Position numbers and translations under genes: made by a program. A DNA stretch of 64,000 nt from an uncultured Rhodopila sp. GTDB lineage: Bacteria; Pseudomonadota; Alphaproteobacteria; Acetobacterales; Acetobacteraceae. Below the pieces are notes generated by a model. It saw nothing but the letters and a program-made list of their open reading frames with translations, ran no database searches and was not told the DNA's origin. The stretch covers positions 62,001 to 126,000 of the forward strand of contig CAINOE010000105.1 in assembly GCA_903851415.1 (NCBI GenBank), given 5' to 3'. Positions 52,394 to 62,031 of the stretch are shown here, piece by piece; within the stretch, counting starts at the first letter, position 1, and each line of letters starts with the position of its first letter.

Positions 52394-53361
52394 CAGCGGC
52401 TGGATACCACCATTGGCGACGGCGCATGCGCGTTCAGATACAGCCCGTGCGGCGAGCGTCCCACCGCGATCGTCTCATACGCGCCGGTCGCCGGGTCGAG
52501 CACGGCGACACTCTCCGCCCAGCGCCGGGTGATCCACAGCTTGCCGCCGGGCGCGAAATCGATGTCGTCAGGGCCGCCGGGTATCGCGTAGCTGCGGATC
52601 ACCTTCAACGTCGCCGGGTCCACCGAGACGGTCGTGCCGCCGGCCCGGTTGTTGACCCACAGGACCTTGCGGTCCGGCGAGAGGAACAACTGATGCACGC
52701 CCCTGCCGGTGACGATGCGGTCCACCACCCTGCCATCCGCCGGATCGACGACGGCGACGTAATCGGTGCCCATGTCGGCCACCAGCACGCGGCCGTTCAA
52801 CCACAGCACCCCGGCCGGCGTCCGGCCGACGGGGACGGTCCATTTCTCCGTCATGGTCCGCAGGTCGAACGCCGCCAGCTTGTCGCTGTCCTGCAGGCTG
52901 ACGAACACCGTGGACGAGTCCGGGGAGTAAGCAAGGTGGCTCGGCGTCGCCACCACGGGGAAGCGCTTCAGCAGCTTCATGCTGGCGGCATCATAGACGT
53001 CCACCTGGTTGCGCGCCAGGCCGTTCACCACCAGGAACTTCGCGTCAGGACTGAACAGCAACTGATACGGGTCCGCCACCGGCAGGCGCTTCTGCACCTC
53101 CCCGGTGTTCGGGTCGATGAACATGATCTGGTTGCCGGCGGTATCGCCCACCAGCAGGCTCTTGCCGTCGGGGCTGAGGATCAGGTGATGCGGCTCCCGC
53201 AGGCTCGGGATGCGGCGCACTTCCTTGCGTGTCGCCATGTCGATCACGCTGATCGAGGCGCCATTCGAATTCACCACGAACGCGATGCCGCCGGCCCGGG
53301 CCGAGGCGGCGAAACCGCTGATCGCAACGGCGCAAAGAAGTGCGAGGCAAAAACGCCGCAT
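52393..53361 (-). CDS. Periplasmic YVTN-type beta-propeller protein
   Basis: A 322-residue exported protein with signal peptide (MRRFCLALLCAVAISGFAAS). The mature part is a seven-bladed propeller of YVTN/40-residue repeats: AFVVNSNGASISVIDMATRK, LLVGDTAGNQIMFIDPNTGE, VFVSLQDSDKLAAFDLRT, VLVADMGTDYVAVVDPADG and so on. Such proteins scaffold or bind ligands; none is evident. GGAG lies six bases before ATG 53361. It is coupled to the hydroxylase gene. Confidence 0.85.
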   Translation of the reverse strand: MRRFCLALLCAVAISGFAASARAGGIAFVVNSNGASISVIDMATRKEVRRIPSLREPHHLILSPDGKSLLVGDTAGNQIMFIDPNTGEVQKRLPVADPYQLLFSPDAKFLVVNGLARNQVDVYDAASMKLLKRFPVVATPSHLAYSPDSSTVFVSLQDSDKLAAFDLRTMTEKWTVPVGRTPAGVLWLNGRVLVADMGTDYVAVVDPADGRVVDRIVTGRGVHQLFLSPDRKVLWVNNRAGGTTVSVDPATLKVIRSYAIPGGPDDIDFAPGGKLWITRRWAESVAVLDPATGAYETIAVGRSPHGLYLNAHAPSPMVVSSR

Positions 53362-53393
53362 GGGGTGCTCCGGCAAAGATGTGTGGCCGATGC

Positions 53394-54743
53394 CTAAACC
53401 TTCGGAGCGGAATCGGGCAAGGCCAATCGGGCGTCCGCGAACACCGCGGTGGCGAGCGCGAACAGCACGCAGGCCGGGGTGGATATCAGCACATTGTCGG
53501 TGACGGCATGGCAGGCGAACGCGGCAAACACCAGCCGCATGATCCGGGCATCGGCTGGGCGCAGGACGCGCGTATGGACAATCACCCAGGCAGCGAACAG
53601 GCCGATGAACGCCGCGCGGCCGATTTGGCCGCCCTCGACCTCCATGCGGAGGTACTCGTTATGCGCCGCCCAGGTGTGCAGGGTGCGGGCGACCGGGCCG
53701 TCCGGAGGGACCACCGCGTTGCCCGCGCCGATGCCCCAGCCGAACCAGGGCGATTGGGCCGAGGCTGCCTCGAACGCCGGCCACAGCAGGCCGCGACCGC
53801 TGAGGTCGCCGGCATAGTTGGTGACCACGTTGAACAGGCGGATATCGGACAGATCCCCGGCGAACAGCAGCATGACCGGCGCCGCGACCGCACCGGCCAC
53901 GATCAGCAACAGGCGGCGGTGCAGCGGGAAGACGGTGGAGCGGATCGTCGTCAGGCCAAGGCCGGTGACTGCGACGGCGTAGGCCAGCGGGGCACGGGCG
54001 CCGGTCAGCAGCAGGAACACGAAGTTAACCGTCAGGAGCATGAGATCGCGGCGGCGGCCGTGGCGATACAGCAGAATCAGGCAGGCGTAGATCGCCGCAA
54101 GGCAGACTCCGGCCAGGAACGCCGGATGGCCCAGCCCGCCCAGCCGCGCTCCCCCGCTTTCAACGAAAAGCGGCCGGATGCCGGCGATGGCGAACGGGAT
54201 CGAAGCGGCGATGGCGACTGCGGGGCACCAGGCCACAGCCCGTATCATGGCGTGCGGCCATTTGCGCGGCAGAAGGCAGAAGCAGAAGGCGAACGGCGCG
54301 GCGGAGCCGACGAACGAGCGGACGGTTTCGGCGGGTGTAAGGCCGGGGTGCAGGCCGTGCACCAGTCCGATCGCCAGCATCGCCAGATAGGCCCAGACCG
54401 GGTTGAACGGATCGAGCCGCGGACCGAATCGCAGCGCGCAGATGACGGCGAGCCCGATCCCGGCGCCTTTCACCACGGCTATCATCGGCTGGAACATCTC
54501 GTCGCCGGCCAGATCCGCGAAGCTCATCTCCAGGCTCATGCCGGTGATCATCAGCCACGCGACGCAAAAGGTGGTGGGATGGAGAAACACCAGGGAGGTG
54601 ATGCCGGCGGCGGCGGCGGCGGCGAGGGCCGCCCAGAACAAAGGCGGGACGATCAGGCCGCAGCCAAGGGCGGCCGCCAGCAACAGCGCAGCGGCCGTCA
54701 GAGGGGCGATGTCGGGGTGAGTGGTCAAACGGTTCGGCAGCAT
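53394..54743 (-). CDS. O-antigen ligase family membrane protein, second copy
   Basis: A 449-residue protein with about ten membrane segments and the periplasmic loop FGWGIGAGNAVVPPDG followed by HTWAAHNEYLRMEVEGG. The AHNEYL-E motif is that of the Wzy_C/O-antigen ligase family. It lies well apart from the exopolysaccharide cluster, so it may be a lipopolysaccharide ligase or serve another glycan. It precedes the beta-propeller gene by about 32 bases. Confidence 0.82.
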   Translation of the reverse strand: MLPNRLTTHPDIAPLTAAALLLAAALGCGLIVPPLFWAALAAAAAAGITSLVFLHPTTFCVAWLMITGMSLEMSFADLAGDEMFQPMIAVVKGAGIGLAVICALRFGPRLDPFNPVWAYLAMLAIGLVHGLHPGLTPAETVRSFVGSAAPFAFCFCLLPRKWPHAMIRAVAWCPAVAIAASIPFAIAGIRPLFVESGGARLGGLGHPAFLAGVCLAAIYACLILLYRHGRRRDLMLLTVNFVFLLLTGARAPLAYAVAVTGLGLTTIRSTVFPLHRRLLLIVAGAVAAPVMLLFAGDLSDIRLFNVVTNYAGDLSGRGLLWPAFEAASAQSPWFGWGIGAGNAVVPPDGPVARTLHTWAAHNEYLRMEVEGGQIGRAAFIGLFAAWVIVHTRVLRPADARIMRLVFAAFACHAVTDNVLISTPACVLFALATAVFADARLALPDSAPKV

Positions 54744-54946
54744 CACGCGTTAGCATGCCTGAAAAAGATGAACAAAAAGTTTATGCGAAGCGGCGGTTGT
54801 CACGCCGGCTTGCCTGGAGCGGCATGCGGCCGTTTCGTCTTGGAACTCTGGCCCGGTCGCATGACGCTCAGGTTTGGATCACACCCGGTTTCCAAGTGCG
54901 ATTCGCCTGACTGACGGAGGGCTTTGCATGGCGCCCGATTGCCGCT

Positions 54947-54952
54947 TATATA
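54947..54952 (+). promoter_or_regulatory. Possible -10 element before small coiled-coil gene
   Basis: TATATA lies six bases before the ATG at 54959, with TTGCAT 17 bases upstream (54924-54929). The -35 match is weak. If real, the transcript would begin at or next to the ATG. No Shine-Dalgarno sequence precedes this start. Confidence 0.3.
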
Positions 54953-54958
54953 TGCGAT

Positions 54959-55264
54959 ATGAGCGACCCCGACGACACCCGCAGGGAACCCGACGTCGAG
55001 CGCAGAGAAACGGCAGGCATTTCGGCCGACACCGCTGCTGCTATCGAGGCGGTGGTGGAGAGCCTGCGTGTGGGGGTGGCGAAAGCCACGCAGGGCTTTG
55101 CAGCAAAGTTGGGCGAGGTCACGGCGGTCGTCACGGCCCTCCCCGGTAGGGAGTACGCGGACGAGGAAACCGAAATCGCCGAAATCTATCACCGGATAGA
55201 CCGCGAACTCGCCGTCGCCGAAGCCCGGGCGGATCGCCTCCTCGCGCAGCGCGCCGCGCGCTGA
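54959..55264 (+). CDS. Small hypothetical charged helical protein
   Basis: A 101-residue acidic, helix-rich protein: ISADTAAAIEAVVESLRVGV, then EIAEIYHRIDRELAVAEARA. No known family. Seven bases after its stop begins a related-looking, frameshifted coiled-coil gene. Third-position GC bias is coding-like. Confidence 0.5.
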   Translation: MSDPDDTRREPDVERRETAGISADTAAAIEAVVESLRVGVAKATQGFAAKLGEVTAVVTALPGREYADEETEIAEIYHRIDRELAVAEARADRLLAQRAAR

Positions 55265-55270
55265 CCGTCC

Positions 55271-55589
55271 ATGGCGTTCAATCCGCGCGCCTTGTTGGAC
55301 TGGGCGAACCTGCGATCGCCTGCTGACCCTGGAAAAGAAGCACGGCGCGCTGTTCGAGGGGAACGCCGAGGATATCAAGGCGATGGGTGATCGCATCACA
55401 AGGTTGGAAGCCCACGTCGAGGCGCGCGAGCACATCATGGTGGCGGAGGCCAAGGGCGCTGCCGCTGCGCTGGCCGCGGAAGCCGCCGCCCGCCCGGTTG
55501 GCGACATCTACCGCCGGCTCGGCGTCCTGGAGGAGCGGTTGCGCGGAAGCGGGCTGCCCCGGCTGGCGCCCCCGGACGCCAAGGACTGA
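55271..55589 (+). pseudogene. Frameshifted small coiled-coil gene
   Basis: ATG 55271 reads MAFNPRALLDWANLRS in one frame; from about 55320 the coding pattern continues in another as LLTLEKKHGALFEGNAEDIK, then RITRLEAHVEAREHIMVAEA and VGDIYRRLGVLEERLRGSG. One base change between about 55316 and 55322 joins them. This may be a true disruption or a sequencing slip. The C-terminal 69 codons alone (from ATG 55383) could still be read. The protein would be a helical membrane-associated or coiled-coil protein of unknown role. Confidence 0.45.
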
Positions 55590-56091
55590 GGCTGTGGATG
55601 TGTGTCGCTCTCCGTTAGAAATGTCACTGCGCGCAAGCCGGAGCCGACACATTCTCCCTCTTCCGGGCCAGCTTTCCGGTTCTTTGCGTGGGGAGTTCAA
55701 GCGCGCAGGCTGCAACGAAGCCTATCTGGCCAGTCTGCTCGCCCTGTTCTGAAATGCGATTGCCCTGAGGTTGGCCCTCACCTTGGATTCCGCATACGGA
55801 TAAACAGGCAAACGCGCTCCGGAACTCGGGTCATAGGTTGCGCCGGACAAGACCGGTATCGTTCAGTTTGGCAAAGACTCCGGGTTAGCGCAAGGCGCCG
55901 GAAAGCTCGCATCGCTCGGCGTGACAGAGTCCGGTGGGGTCCGCTGAGACGCCGCGGGCAGCCGAGGTCCCAACCACGCCGTTATGCCTGGCGCGGCCTT
56001 GTGCTTGTCCGCCCGCGGGCGGGCCTCTGTCGGCGTTCCCTCGAGCGCCCCGCCGCCCTATCCTCCCCGCAAGACCTTGGAGGAAACCCAT
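55590..56091. other. Intergenic region without recognised gene
   Basis: About 500 bases in which no convincing gene or repeat is seen. GGAGG at about 56079-56083 belongs to the next gene. Confidence 0.4.
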
Positions 56092-57012
56092 ATGCCTGAC
56101 ATCCGCGTCATCGCCACCGGCCTGCGCTTTCCGGAAGGTCCGGTGGCCATGAAGGACGGCTCGATCGTCCTGGTGGAGATCGAGCGCCAGACCGTCACCC
56201 GGGTCCATCCCGGCGGACGCACCGAGGTCGTTGCCCATACCGGCGGCGGTCCGAACGGCCTCGCCATCGGCCCCGATGGCGCTTTCTATGTCTGCAACAA
56301 CGGCGGCTTCCAATGGCGGCTGGAGCAGAACCTGCTGCGCCCCGGCGGCCCGGCCTCCGACTACAGCGGCGGGCGGATCGAGCGGATCGATCCCGCCACC
56401 GGCGCCGTCACCGTTCTGTACGACCGTTGCGGCCCGCACCGGCTGCTCGGCCCGAACGACATCGTCTTCGACGGCCCGGGCGGCTTCTACTTCACCGACC
56501 TGGGCAAGGCCCGCGCCCGCGACCGGGACTGGGGCGGCGTGTATTACGCGCTGGCCGACGGCTCCCGCATCACCGAGGTCGTGCATCCGATCTTGACGCC
56601 CAACGGCATCGGCCTGTCGCCGGACGGCAAGACTTTGTATGTCGCGGAAACCGAGACCGCGCGGCTCTGGGCGTTCGACGTGAAGGCGCCGGGCGTGCTG
56701 GCGAAAGCGCCCTTCCCGTCTCCGCATGGCGGGCGCCTGGTCGCTGGCCTCGGCGGGTTCCAGCGCTTCGACAGCCTTGCGGTGGACGCCGCCGGCAACA
56801 TTTGCGTCGCGACGCTGGTCAACGGATCGGTCAGCGTCATCGCGCCGTCGGGCGGCCTGCTGCGGCAGGTGCCGATGCCCGACCTGTTCTGCACCAATAT
56901 CTGCTTCGGCGGCGCCGATATGAGGACCGCCTATATAACGCTGTCCGGAACCGGGCAACTCGTCTCCATGCCGTGGGACGGTCCCGGGCTGCGGCTGGCC
57001 TACGAGGCGTGA
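56092..57012 (+). CDS. SMP-30/gluconolactonase family lactonase
   Basis: A 306-residue six-bladed propeller enzyme. LRFPEGPVAMKDGSIVLVEI carries the first metal-binding Glu, GPNGLAIGPDGAFYVCNNGG and LLGPNDIVFDGPGGFYFTDL the Asn ligands, and GFQRFDSLAVDAAGNICVAT the Asp. The family hydrolyses sugar lactones and other esters using a divalent metal. TGGAGG precedes ATG 56092. It stands alone and converges with a LysE exporter gene. Confidence 0.9.
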   Translation: MPDIRVIATGLRFPEGPVAMKDGSIVLVEIERQTVTRVHPGGRTEVVAHTGGGPNGLAIGPDGAFYVCNNGGFQWRLEQNLLRPGGPASDYSGGRIERIDPATGAVTVLYDRCGPHRLLGPNDIVFDGPGGFYFTDLGKARARDRDWGGVYYALADGSRITEVVHPILTPNGIGLSPDGKTLYVAETETARLWAFDVKAPGVLAKAPFPSPHGGRLVAGLGGFQRFDSLAVDAAGNICVATLVNGSVSVIAPSGGLLRQVPMPDLFCTNICFGGADMRTAYITLSGTGQLVSMPWDGPGLRLAYEA

Positions 57013-57086
57013 TCGGCATGACGCCGGGCGGTTGCGCCGTGTCGAGACGGCGTTGCCCCGCAACGGGGGCGGCTTCCTGCAGAATT

Positions 57087-57701
57087 TCAGCCTGCTGCGA
57101 CCGCGGCCGCCACACCCGCTATCGTCGTTGCAGTCCCCTTGTTGATCCGCCGCAACGCCTGTTCAGAACGGAAAACCCGCCGCGCCCGATCGGCCAGAAT
57201 CGCAGCGGCCGTCATCACCGACGACAGCACCACGATGATTGTGGCGCCCAGTTCGGCGAAAATCAGCGTGTCGACATGCTGCATATCAACCACCAAAGGC
57301 ATGATCGACAGGAAGAAGACGATTGGTTTCGGATTGCCGAGCGTGAGCGAGAGGCTGGAGAGGAATGCGCTTGAACGCCGCTGGCGTACCGTCTCGGCTG
57401 ACAGGTTGAGGGGTTGCACCGGCGTCCGCCAGATCTTCCAGGCCATCCACGCGAGGTACAGGGCGCCGGCGTAGCGCAGCACGCGGAACCCGGTTGCAAA
57501 TGTCTGAGTGACAAACGCGAGGCCGAAGACCGCCAACGTCATCAGGACCAGGTCACCGAGGACGAACCCCGCCACAAGCCACGGCAAGCCAGGCAGTCCA
57601 CGCCCCAGCGTGCGCGCCACCGCCAGCGCCAGGCCAGGGCCGGGCGTCGATGCCGCGACAAGGTAGATGCCCGCAAAAATCAGGATGTTCGACAGTGTCA
57701 T
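57087..57701 (-). CDS. LysE family amino acid/metabolite exporter
   Basis: A 204-residue protein with about six helices. ASTPGPGLALAVARTLGRG is the conserved LysE/RhtB motif (PGP), and LGNPKPIVFFLSIMPLVVD the second conserved block. Such carriers export amino acids or homoserine lactones; the substrate here is unknown. Confidence 0.88.
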   Translation of the reverse strand: MTLSNILIFAGIYLVAASTPGPGLALAVARTLGRGLPGLPWLVAGFVLGDLVLMTLAVFGLAFVTQTFATGFRVLRYAGALYLAWMAWKIWRTPVQPLNLSAETVRQRRSSAFLSSLSLTLGNPKPIVFFLSIMPLVVDMQHVDTLIFAELGATIIVVLSSVMTAAAILADRARRVFRSEQALRRINKGTATTIAGVAAAVAAG

Positions 57702-57836
57702 CGGCGGCCCTCGGCGGTTTGCCTACCCCATCCGGCGGACGTTTGGTAGCCATCGCCACGCAACGCGACCGGCCTCGAGCGTCGCCTGAGGCGACGCCGG
57801 GAACTATTGCTTCACTGGGCGAGATCCTCGAAACCG

Positions 57837-57910
57837 TCATGGCCCGGCTTGTCCGGGCCACCTAACGCGGCACGTGCTGGCATAGGTGGCCCGGACAAGC
57901 CGGGCCATGA
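57837..57910. repeat. Dispersed palindromic repeat, copy 3, perfect inverted pair
   Basis: Two perfect 27-base arms (57837-57863 and 57884-57910) enclose a 20-base spacer that includes GCGGCACGTGCTGG. Core motif GGCCCGGCTTGTCCGGGCC. It sits between the start of the LysE gene and the end of purK. It is the best preserved copy of the family in the window. Confidence 0.85.
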
Positions 57911-57954
57911 CCGGAACGATGGCGCCACCCGATTCGATCATTTTTGGGCGTCGC

Positions 57955-59085
57955 CTATGCCAGCTTCCCCAGCGCAGCCTCCACGCCGAAATCGCCCGGC
58001 AGCGAACCGCGCGGAAACAGCCGGGTCACGTGCCCCATCTTGCGCCCGGGCAGCGCCTCGGCCTTCCCGTACAGATGCGGGATCAGCCCCGGCTCCGCCA
58101 GCGCCGCCGGCCAGAGCGCCATGCCCTCAGGCCCGATCAGGTTCTTCATCACCGCATCCGAATGCCGCCTCGCCGCGGGCAGGGGCAGCCCGGCGATCGA
58201 GCGGATATGCATCTCGAACTGGCTCGCCGGGCAGGCGTCGATCGTCCAATGCCCGGAATTATGCGGCCGCGGCGCGATTTCATTCACCAGCACCGTGCCG
58301 CTGCTGTCGAGGAACATCTCCACCGCCAGCAGCCCGACCAGGTCCAGCGCCTCCGCCACACGCCGGGCGATCGCCTGCGCCGCCTCATGCACCCCCGGCG
58401 CGACCCGTGCGGGAGACAGCGTCACATCGAGAATATGGTTGCGATGGCGGTTCTCCACGGTGTCGAACGACGCCACCGCGCCATCCAGGCCGCGCGCCGC
58501 CACCACGCTGAGCTCGCAGGCAAAATCGACGAAGCCCTCCAGCACCAGCGGCTTCGGCTCCAGCCGCTCCCACGCGGGATCGAGGTCCTCCGGCGCGCGC
58601 AGCATCGCCTGGCCCTTGCCGTCGTAGCCCAGCCGGGTGGTCTTCAGCACCGCCGGCAGCCCAAGCCGCCGCACCGCCTCCTCCAGTTCCTGCCGCGAGC
58701 CGACGGGCGCCCAGGGCGCGGTGGCGACGCCAGCCTGATTCAGGAAAGTCTTTTCCGCGATCCGGTCCTGGCTGATGCGCAGCGCGGACGGCGCCGGGCG
58801 GACCGGACGCAGCGAGGCCAGAAGGTCCAGCCCCTCGGCGCTGATGTTCTCGAACTCGAAGCTGATAACGTCCACCGCCGCGGCGAAAGCGCGCAGCGAA
58901 ACCGGGTCTCGGTAGTCGCTGATGGTCACCGCGTGCGACACCTGCGCCGCGGGGCTGTCCACCTCCCGCGTCAGGATGTGGCAGCGATAGCCGAGCCTCG
59001 CCGCCGCCATCGCCGACATGCGGCCGAGCTGTCCGCCCCCCACCAGCCCGATCGTCGCGTTGGGCGGCAGCTTCTGCGCTGTCAT
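57955..59085 (-). CDS. purK: N5-carboxyaminoimidazole ribonucleotide synthase PurK
   Basis: A 376-residue ATP-grasp enzyme of purine synthesis: [59 protein letters not shown] and [17 protein letters not shown]. It converts aminoimidazole ribonucleotide, bicarbonate and ATP. It overlaps the purE end by four bases. Confidence 0.95.
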   Translation of the reverse strand: MTAQKLPPNATIGLVGGGQLGRMSAMAAARLGYRCHILTREVDSPAAQVSHAVTISDYRDPVSLRAFAAAVDVISFEFENISAEGLDLLASLRPVRPAPSALRISQDRIAEKTFLNQAGVATAPWAPVGSRQELEEAVRRLGLPAVLKTTRLGYDGKGQAMLRAPEDLDPAWERLEPKPLVLEGFVDFACELSVVAARGLDGAVASFDTVENRHRNHILDVTLSPARVAPGVHEAAQAIARRVAEALDLVGLLAVEMFLDSSGTVLVNEIAPRPHNSGHWTIDACPASQFEMHIRSIAGLPLPAARRHSDAVMKNLIGPEGMALWPAALAEPGLIPHLYGKAEALPGRKMGHVTRLFPRGSLPGDFGVEAALGKLA

Positions 59086-59579
59086 GCCGGGTCTTCGGGC
59101 GAATTCGCCACCGCCCCGGTCTGTTCCGCCCGCAGCGCGTCAAGCCGCGCGGCCAGGTCCGCGTCCTGAGTCGCCAGCATCGCCGCCGCCAGCAGCGCCG
59201 CATTCACCGCGCCGGCCTTGCCGATGGCCAGGGTGCCGACGGGAATGCCCGCCGGCATCTGCACGATCGACAGCAGGCTATCCATCCCCTTCAGCGCATG
59301 CGTCTCTATCGGCACGCCGAGCACCGGCAGCGGCGTCCAGGCGGCGCACATGCCGGGCAGATGGGCGGCCCCTCCGGCGCCGGCAATGATCACCTTCAAA
59401 CCGCGGTCCCGCGCGGTCAGCGCATACTCGCGCAGCCGATCGGGGGTGCGGTGGGCGGAGACGATGCGGACCTCATGCGGGATGCCAAGGCGCGCCAGCG
59501 TGTCGGCCGCGTGCATCAGCGTGGGCCAATCCGACTGGCTGCCCATGATGATGCCGATCGGCGGGACGGAGACGATCAT
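59082..59579 (-). CDS. purE: N5-carboxyaminoimidazole ribonucleotide mutase PurE
   Basis: A 165-residue enzyme with [48 protein letters not shown] and [15 protein letters not shown]. These are the class I PurE signatures. It acts with PurK. It follows the small DUF465 gene by one base and starts the purE-purK pair. Confidence 0.95.
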   Translation of the reverse strand: MIVSVPPIGIIMGSQSDWPTLMHAADTLARLGIPHEVRIVSAHRTPDRLREYALTARDRGLKVIIAGAGGAAHLPGMCAAWTPLPVLGVPIETHALKGMDSLLSIVQMPAGIPVGTLAIGKAGAVNAALLAAAMLATQDADLAARLDALRAEQTGAVANSPEDPA

Positions 59580-59580
59580 C

Positions 59581-59784
59581 TCAGGCGATGCTGTCCGGGA
59601 TCAGCCGGCTTTCCAGCCAGGCGATTTCGTCGCGCAGCATCAGCTTGCGCTTTTTCAGCCGCTGCAGATGCAGTTGATCCGACGCGCCCTGGTCCGCCAG
59701 CCGCGCGATGACCGTATCGAGGTCCCGATGCTCGCTGCGCAACCCGTGCAATTTGCGGAGCAGCGAATCCCTATCGCTCAGCAT
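59581..59784 (-). CDS. YdcH-family DUF465 protein
   Basis: A 67-residue helical hairpin protein ([17 protein letters not shown], then [20 protein letters not shown]), the DUF465 pattern. Role unknown. It is read ahead of purE, one base apart. A start two codons earlier is possible. A second DUF465 gene lies divergent at 59934. Confidence 0.8.
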   Translation of the reverse strand: MLSDRDSLLRKLHGLRSEHRDLDTVIARLADQGASDQLHLQRLKKRKLMLRDEIAWLESRLIPDSIA

Positions 59785-59933
59785 GTTCACAACCCAAGCT
59801 AGAAATAACCAACTGACGCTCGTCCTTCATGTTCGATCTGGTCAAATTGATCGCAACGGCGTTACAGTACGGCGTCACGGTCGCCGGGGCGGCCGCTGAC
59901 AGGCAACTGCTTCTTAACGGAGGTATCAAGTCC

Positions 59934-60107
59934 ATGAGCCTGAATACGCGACTCGACGCCCTAAAGGAACGGCATGCGTCGCTTGAAACGCGGATTTTCG
60001 ATGAGGACCATCGACCGTCCCCCGACTCACAGGCACTCACGAAGCTGAAGCTCGAGAAGTTGCGTCTCAAGGAGGAAATGGAAAGGTTGCGCGCCAGCGG
60101 AGCCTGA
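59934..60107 (+). CDS. YdcH-family DUF465 protein, second copy
   Basis: A 57-residue protein (LDALKERHASLETRIFDEDH, LTKLKLEKLRLKEEMERLR) of the DUF465 family. GGAGG lies ten bases before ATG 59934. It is divergent from the copy at 59581-59784, with a 149-base gap. Confidence 0.8.
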   Translation: MSLNTRLDALKERHASLETRIFDEDHRPSPDSQALTKLKLEKLRLKEEMERLRASGA

Positions 60108-60139
60108 TCGGACACTGTTCGGTCTACCCGTCACGCCGG

Positions 60140-60727
60140 TCAGGCGGCTTCGTCCGCCTCCGGCGGCGGCGGCAGCGGGACGGTCCGCCCCTCGCGCTCC
60201 AGGCGCTCATTCGCCTGAGTCACGGCCGCATTCAGGTCGGTTTGGCTGCACAATCCCAGGATCACCGGATCGCGCGGCTTGATGTTGGCGCTGTTCCAGT
60301 GCGTCCGCTCGCGCACCTTCTGGATCGTGTCCTTGGTGGTGCCGAGCAGCTTGCCGACCTGAGCCTCGGAAAGCTGGGGGAAGTTGCGCAGCAGGAAGGC
60401 GATGGCGTCGGGGCGGTCGTTGCGCTTGGCCACGGGGGTGTAGCGGGAGCCGCGCAGCCGCTTCGGCGCCGGCAGCGTGGTGGCGAGCAGCTTGAGGCGG
60501 CCGTTCGGATCAGCCTCGCACCGGCGGATGTCCGCGAGCGTGACCTGCTGGTTGGCGACCGGGTCGTAGCCGACAATGCCCTGGGCCACCTCGCCATCGG
60601 CGATCGCCTGCACTTCCAGCGGATGCATGCCGCAGAATTCCGCGATCTGCGTGAAGGTCAGAGCGGTTTTCTCAATCAGCCAAACGGCGGTCGCCTTTGG
60701 CATCAGCGGAAGGGTCATGGCATTCAT
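60140..60727 (-). CDS. trcR: DUF1013 protein, TrcR-type cell-cycle transcriptional regulator
   Basis: A 195-residue protein specific to alphaproteobacteria. PLMPKATAVWLIEKTALTFT, HPLEVQAIADGEVAQGIVGY and LSEAQVGKLLGTTKDTIQKV, then RERTHWNSANIKPRDPV, are constant in the family. The last part looks like a helix-turn-helix. TrcR in relatives is linked to cell-cycle gene regulation. Start either 60727 or 60718. Confidence 0.88.
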   Translation of the reverse strand: MNAMTLPLMPKATAVWLIEKTALTFTQIAEFCGMHPLEVQAIADGEVAQGIVGYDPVANQQVTLADIRRCEADPNGRLKLLATTLPAPKRLRGSRYTPVAKRNDRPDAIAFLLRNFPQLSEAQVGKLLGTTKDTIQKVRERTHWNSANIKPRDPVILGLCSQTDLNAAVTQANERLEREGRTVPLPPPPEADEAA

Positions 60728-60955
60728 TCTCTCAGGGTCGCCGGCTGGTATGTCTCACTCGACAGTCTCTCCGGCGCTGCGTCCAGCGCGAGAGACGGGT
60801 CGTAGCGGCGGCTAGACGGCGCATATGACAAGTGAGCGAAGGTGGGTCAAGCGACATTGGCAGTGGTATGCGGTAATATCCTGCACAACACGCGCAGGGC
60901 AGAGTCCTTGGGCACGCACCGCTTGGACCGCCGGCCCGCAGATGGAGAGACGGAA

Positions 60956-61147
60956 ATGGCACTGGAAGAAGACGCACCCCCGCCGAAGCGGCGGCGGCTG
61001 GAGCCGCTGTTGCTGGACAGCCTGGGGATCGAGGAGTTGCGCGCCTATATCGGCGAACTGAACGACGAGATCGCGCGGGTCGAACGGGATATCGACCGCA
61101 AGAGCAGCCACCGCAGCGCCGCGGACGCCTTCTTTAAGAAGCCGTGA
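60956..61147 (+). CDS. DUF1192 small protein
   Basis: A 63-residue protein with LDSLGIEELRAYIGELNDEI followed by ARVERDIDRKSSHRSAADAF, the DUF1192 pattern common in alphaproteobacteria. GGAGA lies before ATG 60956. Often found near trcR. Role unknown. Confidence 0.85.
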   Translation: MALEEDAPPPKRRRLEPLLLDSLGIEELRAYIGELNDEIARVERDIDRKSSHRSAADAFFKKP

Positions 61148-61161
61148 CGCCCAAAGGAAGA

Positions 61162-61181
61162 GCGGGGGCCGACGCCCCCGC
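61162..61181. terminator. Bidirectional terminator between DUF1192 and hsp20 genes
   Basis: GCGGGGGC (61162-61169) and GCCCCCGC (61174-61181) form a perfect 8-bp stem with loop CGAC. CCTCGTTTAT follows on the plus strand. It sits between two convergent genes. Confidence 0.7.
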
Positions 61182-61214
61182 CCTCGTTTATCGCGGCTAC
61201 GGGTTACGAAGCGA

Positions 61215-61685
61215 TCACGCCGCCTGCGCAGCGCCCTGCGGATCGTTCGCGATCACCGTCGGCTGGACACCGCCGATGGCGATCTTGCGGGGCTTCAGCG
61301 ACTCCGGAACCACCCGCTTCAGGCCAACATGCAGCAGGCCGAGGTTGACGTCGGCGCCCTCGACGACGATGTGGTCCGCGAGCACGAAACGGCGCTCAAA
61401 CGCGCGGCCGGCGATCCCGCGGTAAAGGACCTCGGTCTTGCGGGTGTCCGGCGATACGCGGCCGGAGACATAGAGCGTGTTGTCCTTGACTGTGATGTCA
61501 AGCTCGTCGGGACGGAACCCGGCCACCGCCATGGTCAGGCGATAGGTGTCGTCGCCGGTCTTTTCGATGTTGTAGGGAGGATAGCTCTGGGCGTCCTGGC
61601 CGGCAGCGGCGGTATCGACGAGGCGGGCGAGACGGTCAAAGCCGATGGCAGTACGGAACAGCGGAGCGAAGTCGACGGTGGTCAT
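61215..61685 (-). CDS. Small heat-shock protein, Hsp20/IbpA type
   Basis: A 156-residue protein with an alpha-crystallin domain: YPPYNIEKTGDDTYRLTMAV, GFRPDELDITVKDNTLYVSG, YRGIAGRAFERRFVLADHI and GLLHVGLKRVVPE. IbpA-like proteins hold unfolded proteins for refolding. GGAGG lies seven bases before ATG 61685. No clear heat-shock promoter is seen. Confidence 0.92.
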   Translation of the reverse strand: MTTVDFAPLFRTAIGFDRLARLVDTAAAGQDAQSYPPYNIEKTGDDTYRLTMAVAGFRPDELDITVKDNTLYVSGRVSPDTRKTEVLYRGIAGRAFERRFVLADHIVVEGADVNLGLLHVGLKRVVPESLKPRKIAIGGVQPTVIANDPQGAAQAA

Positions 61686-62031
61686 GGATAAACCTCCTGC
61701 AAAGCAAGGTCTGTTGGTTGCGGATTTCCCGGCACGGGCAAATCCTTGGTCGAACAGTCCCGGAAACCCCGGATGGGCATTCCCGACAGGTCGGTATCTG
61801 GTGTTTGCGTTCGGCCGTTCAAGAGCGCCGATGCGTTGGAATGGCGCCTGCCGGGGCGGGATGTTTCGCGAGGCGCGGGCCGCTGCCGCCAGCGGATGCG
61901 CCCGGTATTCCTTGATTTTTTCACAGAGGAAGAACGAGGGCCACTGAGGGCACGGAGGGGCACCGGGGTTTGAAGCAAAGACACGGGGGTCGCCGCCACC
62001 CGGGCGAAGACTGCCGCGGGCCTCGGGTGAA

